Assembly: GCA_023666145.1 (NCBI GenBank)
Contig: JAMPCO010000005.1
Coordinates: 1-53,032 of the forward strand
Length of the DNA stretch: 53,032 nucleotides
Direction of reading: 5' to 3'
From: Prevotella sp.
GTDB lineage: Bacteria; Bacillota; Clostridia; Christensenellales; UBA1242
The stretch's first letter is position 1; each line of letters opens with the position of its first letter. Shown here in pieces: positions 49,130 to 53,032 of the stretch. Below the pieces are notes generated by a model, which was not told where the DNA came from, made no database searches, and worked only from the letters and a program-made list of their open reading frames with translations. The position numbers and the translations under genes are program-made.

Positions 49130-49327
49130 TTAACCCCTTTTCACCATAGGGCCGTAAACATGAATAATTTTGTCAATCACGTTCAAATCGAAATTGTTCA
49201 TGGCTTTTTCGTCGGCCAACAATGTCATCAAAATTTGATTGTTAGGGTCGTAGCCGTCTTTGCCGTAACGCGCCAACAGCGCATTCATGACTTCCCGTGC
49301 CACTTCAATTTTCGTATTATCGTTCAT
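49130..49327 (-). CDS. Putative antitoxin of the zeta module
   Basis: A 65-residue protein just upstream of the zeta gene, predominantly helical, with the sequence VAREVMNALLARYGKDGY near residue 9 and a QILMTLLADEKAMNNFDL helix. Size, position and helical content match the small antitoxin partner that precedes zeta toxins. No DNA-binding domain is visible, unlike PezA. GGAG lies 5 bases before the ATG. A weak promoter (GTGACA, TAACCT) may lie 25-40 bases upstream. Assignment rests on position and size rather than sequence recognition. Confidence 0.65.
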   Translation of the reverse strand: MNDNTKIEVAREVMNALLARYGKDGYDPNNQILMTLLADEKAMNNFDLNVIDKIIHVYGPMVKRG

Positions 49328-49393
49328 GTTGCTCCTGTGAATTAGGTTAACACATTCATGTCACAAAAACAACCCGATTTCACGGGTAAACGC

Positions 49394-50308
49394 CTACAAA
49401 CTGAGTGCGAATTGGCGGATTTGTTCCAATTGGTCAAAAGACAGCACTTTGTTAACGTAAAGTAAATGGTATTCGTGGTTCAGGTCGCTGTTGAAAAATA
49501 ACAAGTCGTCCGTGTTAATGGTGACGTGCAAACCGAACTCCACCATAGTTTTAATCGGGTGGGCTTGGATGCTGGGGGCATAACCCAGTGCCACATTACT
49601 GGATGGACAGACATTAAAAACTATCCCGCGTTCTTTGGCTAACTGCATGGCGGCAGGGTCATCCACGATCGTAATGCCGTGTTGGATGTGTCGTGGGTTA
49701 AAATCCAAAATACATTGTTTGACGTAATCCGCGCCCAATTGTTCGCCCGCGTGGACTTTGGTCACCATCTGGAAACGGTCGGCCAGTCGGAAAAATTTCA
49801 CGAACAGCGCGTTGGGTTGTGAGTTTTCGGTCGCCGCCAAATCAATACCGTAAAAGAAGCGGCTGCTGATTAAAGCCGTCAAAACGTCGTGGTGCGACGG
49901 TTGGTAACTGTCGCGGCTGATATCCAAATCCCACAAAATGGTTAAACCGTCATAATGAAACGACCGCAGAAAATCAATGAACGCCGCCACATCACCGTGG
50001 AAAGTACGGATGCAAACTTTATAATCAATCGAAGTGTTGACCCGCTTAATTTTGGTGGCCAAGCAGTTTTGAAAATCGCCGTCCAGCAAAATCCGCAAGC
50101 CGGCGGGTTGCAATTTAATTGGGTCAATGTAACGACGACTGTAATTCAGCAACGCTTGGATGCCGACCATGTCACGTGGCGTGGGTAAGTCGATGCCGTG
50201 GTCCACCAAAAATTGCCACGGGCTGGATGTCGCCACATGATTATGAAATTCGGCTTTGTCTTGCCGTGAGATGTACGCCAAATAATCCAAATTGCTGGGT
50301 TGCTCCAC
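49394..50308 (-). CDS. Adenosine-deaminase-family amidohydrolase
   Basis: A 304-residue metal-dependent deaminase. Metal-site motifs are complete: KAEFHNHVATS near residue 18 (HxH), KVHAGE near 183 (metal His and catalytic Glu), HIQHGITIVDDP near 205 (catalytic His), CPSSNVALG near 228 and VTINTDDLLFF near 255 (metal Asp-Asp). Length is below the 330-350 of true adenosine deaminases, and the substrate could be adenosine, adenine or a modified purine. The start is GTG, 7 bases after TAAATA in a TTGACA-N16 promoter, again leaderless. It is transcribed as a single unit after rplA. Confidence 0.85.
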   Translation of the reverse strand: MEQPSNLDYLAYISRQDKAEFHNHVATSSPWQFLVDHGIDLPTPRDMVGIQALLNYSRRYIDPIKLQPAGLRILLDGDFQNCLATKIKRVNTSIDYKVCIRTFHGDVAAFIDFLRSFHYDGLTILWDLDISRDSYQPSHHDVLTALISSRFFYGIDLAATENSQPNALFVKFFRLADRFQMVTKVHAGEQLGADYVKQCILDFNPRHIQHGITIVDDPAAMQLAKERGIVFNVCPSSNVALGYAPSIQAHPIKTMVEFGLHVTINTDDLLFFNSDLNHEYHLLYVNKVLSFDQLEQIRQFALSL

Positions 50309-50315
50309 TACTATT

Positions 50316-50343
50316 TATTTACCACATCCCACAATTTTGTCAA
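50316..50343 (-). promoter_or_regulatory. Leaderless promoter of the deaminase gene
   Basis: TTGACA-N16-TAAATA (or N17-AAATAA) on the minus strand, 6-7 bases from a GTG start. Confidence 0.65.
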
Positions 50344-50371
50344 CTGCCGACAATTCAGCGTTGATCATCAA

Positions 50372-51055
50372 TTACAGAGTGGTGACCACGGGGATACCGA
50401 CGCCCATCGAGGAGCAAACAGTCACCCGTTTCAAATACGTGCCTTTGGCGGCACTGGGTTTGGCTTTGACAATCGCGTCCAACAAAACCGCGTAGTTTTC
50501 TTGTAATTTTTTCACACCGAACGACATTTTGCCGATGATACAGTGGATAATGTTGGTTTTGTCCAAACGGTATTCCACTTTTCCACCTTTGGCGTCCGCG
50601 ACCGCTTTCTTGACGTCCATCGTCACGGTACCGCTCTTCGGGTTGGGCATTAAACCTTTGGGACCCAAAATTTTGGCGATACGTCCCACCAAGCCCATCA
50701 TGTCGGGAGTGGTAATACAGACATCAAAGCCTAACCAACCGCTGTTGATTTTCGCAATCATATCTTCCGCGCCGACAAAATCCGCACCCGCCTTTTCGGC
50801 TTCGGTGGCTTTGTCGCCTTTGGCTAACACCAAGATTTTTTGGCTGCGTCCCGTACCATGCGGTAAGACCACGGTGCCACGGACTTGTTGGTCGGCTTGT
50901 TTGCCGTCCACGCCCAAGTTAATATGGACTTCAATCGTTTCGTCAAATTTGACGCGTTTGGTTTTTTCCACCAAAGCCAACGCTTCCGCAATCGGTAAAG
51001 CGTGGGTGCCTTTGGTTGATTCCAAGACTTGGTTATAACTCTTACTGTGTTTCAT
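50372..51055 (-). CDS. rplA: Ribosomal protein uL1
   Basis: Forms the L1 stalk and represses its own operon by binding the rplK leader. The 227-residue protein has the usual layout: [13 protein letters not shown] near residue 38, [12 protein letters not shown] near 58, [13 protein letters not shown] near 91, [12 protein letters not shown] near 132 and the [13 protein letters not shown] region. Length is normal. GGAG lies 8 bases before the ATG, and the gap to rplK is 4 bases. Confidence 0.97.
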   Translation of the reverse strand: MKHSKSYNQVLESTKGTHALPIAEALALVEKTKRVKFDETIEVHINLGVDGKQADQQVRGTVVLPHGTGRSQKILVLAKGDKATEAEKAGADFVGAEDMIAKINSGWLGFDVCITTPDMMGLVGRIAKILGPKGLMPNPKSGTVTMDVKKAVADAKGGKVEYRLDKTNIIHCIIGKMSFGVKKLQENYAVLLDAIVKAKPSAAKGTYLKRVTVCSSMGVGIPVVTTL

Positions 51056-51059
51056 CGTT

Positions 51060-51491
51060 TTACTCCTCCACCACGGTCACACCCATACTGCGCGCGCTGC
51101 CCGCGATTAAACGTTCAGCCGCTTCCATGGAAGCCACGTTCAAATCGGGCATTTTTTGTTCCGCAATTTTTCGCACTTGGGCTTTGGTAATTTTGCCGAC
51201 TTTTTCGGTGTTCGGGCGTTTGCTGCCACTGGTTAAACCCAAGGTCTGTTTAATCAAGACGGTGGCGGGTGGTGTTTTCAACACGAAATCGAACGAACGG
51301 TCGCCATAAATCGTCACGACCACGGGGATAATTAAGCCCTTATCCTTGGCGGTGGCGTCGTTAAATTGTTTGACGAAGCCAGGTAAGTTAATCCCGTGTG
51401 GGCCTAAGACCGTACCCACGGGTGGTGCTGGTGTCGCCGCACCAGCAGCAAGTTGCAGTTTGACCACTGCTTTAACAGGTTTGTCTGCCAT
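51060..51491 (-). CDS. rplK: Ribosomal protein uL11
   Basis: Component of the GTPase-associated centre. The 143-residue protein has [20 protein letters not shown] near residue 8, [31 protein letters not shown] near 55 and [20 protein letters not shown] near 92, the site contacting 23S rRNA. The start is the ATG ending at 51491, 11 bases after AAAGGAAA; the frame further upstream runs through the leader and promoter. It begins the rplK-rplA operon, controlled by an L1-binding leader. The usual secE-nusG genes are not directly upstream; vanW diverges instead. Confidence 0.97.
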   Translation of the reverse strand: MADKPVKAVVKLQLAAGAATPAPPVGTVLGPHGINLPGFVKQFNDATAKDKGLIIPVVVTIYGDRSFDFVLKTPPATVLIKQTLGLTSGSKRPNTEKVGKITKAQVRKIAEQKMPDLNVASMEAAERLIAGSARSMGVTVVEE

Positions 51492-51512
51492 GTTTTTGAA
51501 TTTTCCTTTTAA

Positions 51513-51552
51513 GTGGTACCAACGACTGCGTGGCTTGCCACACATCTCCCAC
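51513..51552 (-). promoter_or_regulatory. L1-binding autoregulatory leader of rplK-rplA
   Basis: On the minus strand the leader reads GTGGGAG, then an internal hairpin (GTGTGGC/GCCACGC), then GGTACCAC. The GTGGGAG...TACCAC pair copies the L1 site of 23S helix 76 (E. coli GUGGGAG...AUACCAC). It lies between the promoter and the Shine-Dalgarno, where bound L1 would repress. Confidence 0.75.
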
Positions 51553-51564
51553 GTACTTACCCCG

Positions 51565-51593
51565 ATTATACCGCAATGTTTAATATTTGTAAA
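51565..51593 (-). promoter_or_regulatory. Promoter of rplK-rplA
   Basis: TTTACA-N17-TATAAT on the minus strand, giving a leader of about 66 bases. The -35 box is part of a palindrome. Confidence 0.8.
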
Positions 51594-51603
51594 GGGCTTT
51601 ACA
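51588..51603. promoter_or_regulatory. Palindrome between rplK and vanW
   Basis: TGTAAAGGGCTTTACA is a 7-base inverted repeat with a 2-base centre. It covers the -35 box of rplK and lies 13 bases before the vanW ATG, so it could be an operator. Regulator unknown. Confidence 0.4.
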
Positions 51604-51616
51604 CAAAATAAAACCA

Positions 51617-52870
51617 ATGCGCCACCAAGGAAAAATTTTGTTGAGTTTTATGTTGTTACTGTCCGTTACCGTGTTCGGGGCGTGGACGGCGCCCCGTGTC
51701 GGCGCACCCACCGCTTTAACGTTGGATTTTGGGGGACAACAAATCGTACTCACCGACGAAATTTTGCAAGGTGGTTGGTACAATTACGCTGCCAAACAGG
51801 AATTAACCCACGGCAAGAACTTATTTTCCCGCGCCACGTCCATGCAAGAAAGTGACACTTTCGCGGGAACTTTCCCCGACATCGTGCAATATCTCGATCG
51901 CATCGCACCCCAATTTGAAGTCGCGGCTTTCAACGGGCAAATTGATTTTCATCCCCACGCCCACCCGCGCTTTACGGTCAGTCGGCAAAAAGCGGGGCGC
52001 GCCATTGACCGCGAACGTTTGTACGGCGACATTTTGGCGGCATTAAAAGGCAACCAATACCCCGTGATTCAAGTACATTACCGCACCGTGGAACCGACAC
52101 CAGTGGCCCAAATGTTGGCGGACATCCAACAACGCAGTCAATTCAGCACGCAATGCACCGACAACCCCGACCGCGAAAACAACATCGCGTTGGCACTGGG
52201 CAAATTCAACGGACTGCGCGTCAACGCGGGCGAGCAAGTTTCCTTTAACCAAATCGTGGGCAAGCGCACCGCGACACAAGGTTTCCGTGCAGCCAAAATC
52301 ATTGCCAACGGTGAATATGTCGACGGCGTGGGCGGCGGCGTGTGCCAAGTCAGCACCACCATTTTTAACGCGGCGGTACAGGCGGGCTTGCAAATTACCG
52401 AATCTCACCACCACAGTTTGCGCTCGTCGTATGTGCCACTAGGACACGACGCCATGGTCTCAAGCAGCGCGGATTTGCGGTTCGTGAACAATACGGGCGC
52501 ACCGATTTATTTTGAAACGACCTTCCAAAACCACCGCTTAACCGTCACGATTTACGGCCGCGACAAAGGCCCGAACATCCGCTACCGCTTGGATACCAAA
52601 ATGGTCAAATCGCTGTCACCGACCGACAAATGGGCGGACGATGTCCCCGCCGCCACCATCAAAGATTATCAAAAACATCCCGACAACTACGACCGCGTAT
52701 TGTTGCAAAGCGGACAAGAAGGTCACGTTGTGGACACCTATTTAGAAACTTACCAAGGTGACAAACGTTTGTCGCGGAAATTGTTGCGCCGTAACACCTA
52801 CCACGCCACCCCGCACCGTTACACATTGCAAAAACACGAAGACCCCGCACCAGCAGAAGTCGGCGCCTAG
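51617..52870 (+). CDS. VanW-family exported protein
   Basis: A 417-residue protein with an N-terminal signal or anchor (residues 6-25). A peptidoglycan-binding-like segment follows (about 40-150), then the VanW domain: [20 protein letters not shown] near 177, [15 protein letters not shown] near 203, [23 protein letters not shown] near 232 and [19 protein letters not shown]. The C-terminal about 80 residues look like a G5-type domain. VanW proteins are common in Bacillota envelopes, but the activity is unknown. A CAAAAT box 7 bases before the ATG suggests a leaderless start without a clear -35. Confidence 0.92.
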   Translation: MRHQGKILLSFMLLLSVTVFGAWTAPRVGAPTALTLDFGGQQIVLTDEILQGGWYNYAAKQELTHGKNLFSRATSMQESDTFAGTFPDIVQYLDRIAPQFEVAAFNGQIDFHPHAHPRFTVSRQKAGRAIDRERLYGDILAALKGNQYPVIQVHYRTVEPTPVAQMLADIQQRSQFSTQCTDNPDRENNIALALGKFNGLRVNAGEQVSFNQIVGKRTATQGFRAAKIIANGEYVDGVGGGVCQVSTTIFNAAVQAGLQITESHHHSLRSSYVPLGHDAMVSSSADLRFVNNTGAPIYFETTFQNHRLTVTIYGRDKGPNIRYRLDTKMVKSLSPTDKWADDVPAATIKDYQKHPDNYDRVLLQSGQEGHVVDTYLETYQGDKRLSRKLLRRNTYHATPHRYTLQKHEDPAPAEVGA

Positions 52871-52934
52871 TCAGACGCAAACCCACAACCCGTTGATTTA
52901 TCCGTTTTTTTGTTGGGAGAAATTTTCGACGGGG

Positions 52935-53032
52935 TTATTTACTGGTTTTCTCCGTGGGTTTCTTGTCGGGCTTTTTGGCGTCCTTTTTGCTCTCTTTCTT
53001 CGTGTCGCGGCGGGTGCTGTACGTGCGCACCA
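52935..53032 (-). CDS. Partial gene, lysine-rich C-terminal tail
   Basis: The last about 32 codons of a gene entering from beyond the window: VRTYSTRRDTKK, then ESKKDAKKPDKKP and a TEKTSK end, stop TAA at 52935-52937. The alternating Lys/Asp/Pro composition is a disordered tail and does not identify the protein. It converges on vanW, with 64 bases between stops and no clear terminator hairpin. Confidence 0.6.
   Translation of the reverse strand, partial: VRTYSTRRDTKKESKKDAKKPDKKPTEKTSK

Noticed and set aside
49336..49361. TGAAT...ATTCA dyad upstream of the antitoxin gene as its operator
   Set aside because: The arms are only five A+T-rich bases with a 12-base gap, which is too weak to claim.
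51588..51603. Rex (redox repressor) binding site
   Set aside because: TGTAAA-N4-TTTACA resembles TTGTGAA-N4-TTCACAA, but it differs at both inner positions, and no Rex target gene is next to it.
1..53032. Alternative genetic code (TGA as tryptophan)
   Set aside because: Several clear genes, such as trpS, hydC's upstream neighbour and the Pr6Pr-like gene, end at TGA exactly at their family's expected C-terminus.

Overview
The window looks like a chromosomal segment of a fermentative anaerobe in the Bacillota (Clostridia-type). The support is gene content: ScpAB, YlbM/TmcAL, a WhiA-type regulator, DUF1540, a LytM/SpoIIQ-like protein, an LTA-synthase-type sulfatase, VanW, [FeFe] hydrogenase, and no outer-membrane genes. 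TGA, TAA and TAG are all ordinary stops, so the code is standard. Base composition and codon style look even. The clearest exceptions are a cupin fragment near 48.0 kb and a (GAAC)14 microsatellite near 10.6 kb. No prophage, insertion sequence, CRISPR array or rRNA was seen.

Layout. 0.1-9.2 kb (minus): enolase, a lipoprotein, ScpAB, a site-2-protease homologue, a very large CvpA-like membrane protein, SmpB and TrpS. 9.2-10.7 kb: a surface protein whose start codon is followed directly by 14 GAAC repeats. 10.7-13.0 kb: divergent acetate kinase and tRNA(Met) cytidine acetate ligase. 13.0-18.3 kb (minus): a cmk / PlsC-Nudix / hydC / hydB / hydA operon preceded at its 3' side by a DtxR-type regulator scar. 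18.4-18.7 kb: RNase P RNA. 18.8-23.4 kb: two small proteins, an ABC exporter, and a MATE transporter fused to a cytidylate-kinase-like domain behind an attenuator-like leader. 23.5-29.2 kb: tRNA-Leu, phosphoketolase, small membrane and Cys-rich proteins, ribosomal protein L9, a GlmU homologue with a damaged first domain, and a stand-alone WhiA C-terminal domain. 30-44.4 kb: envelope genes (AsnB, LTA-synthase-like sulfatase, GalE, PAP2, UppS, sugar transferase, acyltransferases, tandem GT8, LicC-like cytidylyltransferase). 44.4-47.8 kb: pgk / TIM-like / gpmI, then tRNA-Ser. 47.9-49.3 kb: cupin remnant and a zeta-type toxin-antitoxin pair. 49.4-53 kb: an adenosine-deaminase relative, L1 and L11 with an L1-binding leader, VanW, and a partial gene.

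How the genes work together. Phosphoketolase would make acetyl-phosphate and glyceraldehyde-3-phosphate. Acetate kinase would turn acetyl-phosphate into ATP and acetate, TmcAL would use acetate, and PGK, GpmI and enolase would carry the C3 branch. The HydABC hydrogenase would dispose of electrons. The TIM homologue inside the glycolytic operon lacks its two catalytic residues, which fits a route that yields glyceraldehyde-3-phosphate directly.

Two themes run across the window. First, most genes that head a transcript have a sigma70-type promoter whose -10 box ends only 5-9 bases before the start codon, so their mRNAs should be leaderless, while operon-internal genes keep Shine-Dalgarno sites. 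Second, many proteins are shortened or have lost catalytic motifs (AckA, PGK, HydB, GlmU, WhiA, the TIM homologue, the S2P homologue), and genes are packed with ATGA and TTAA overlaps.
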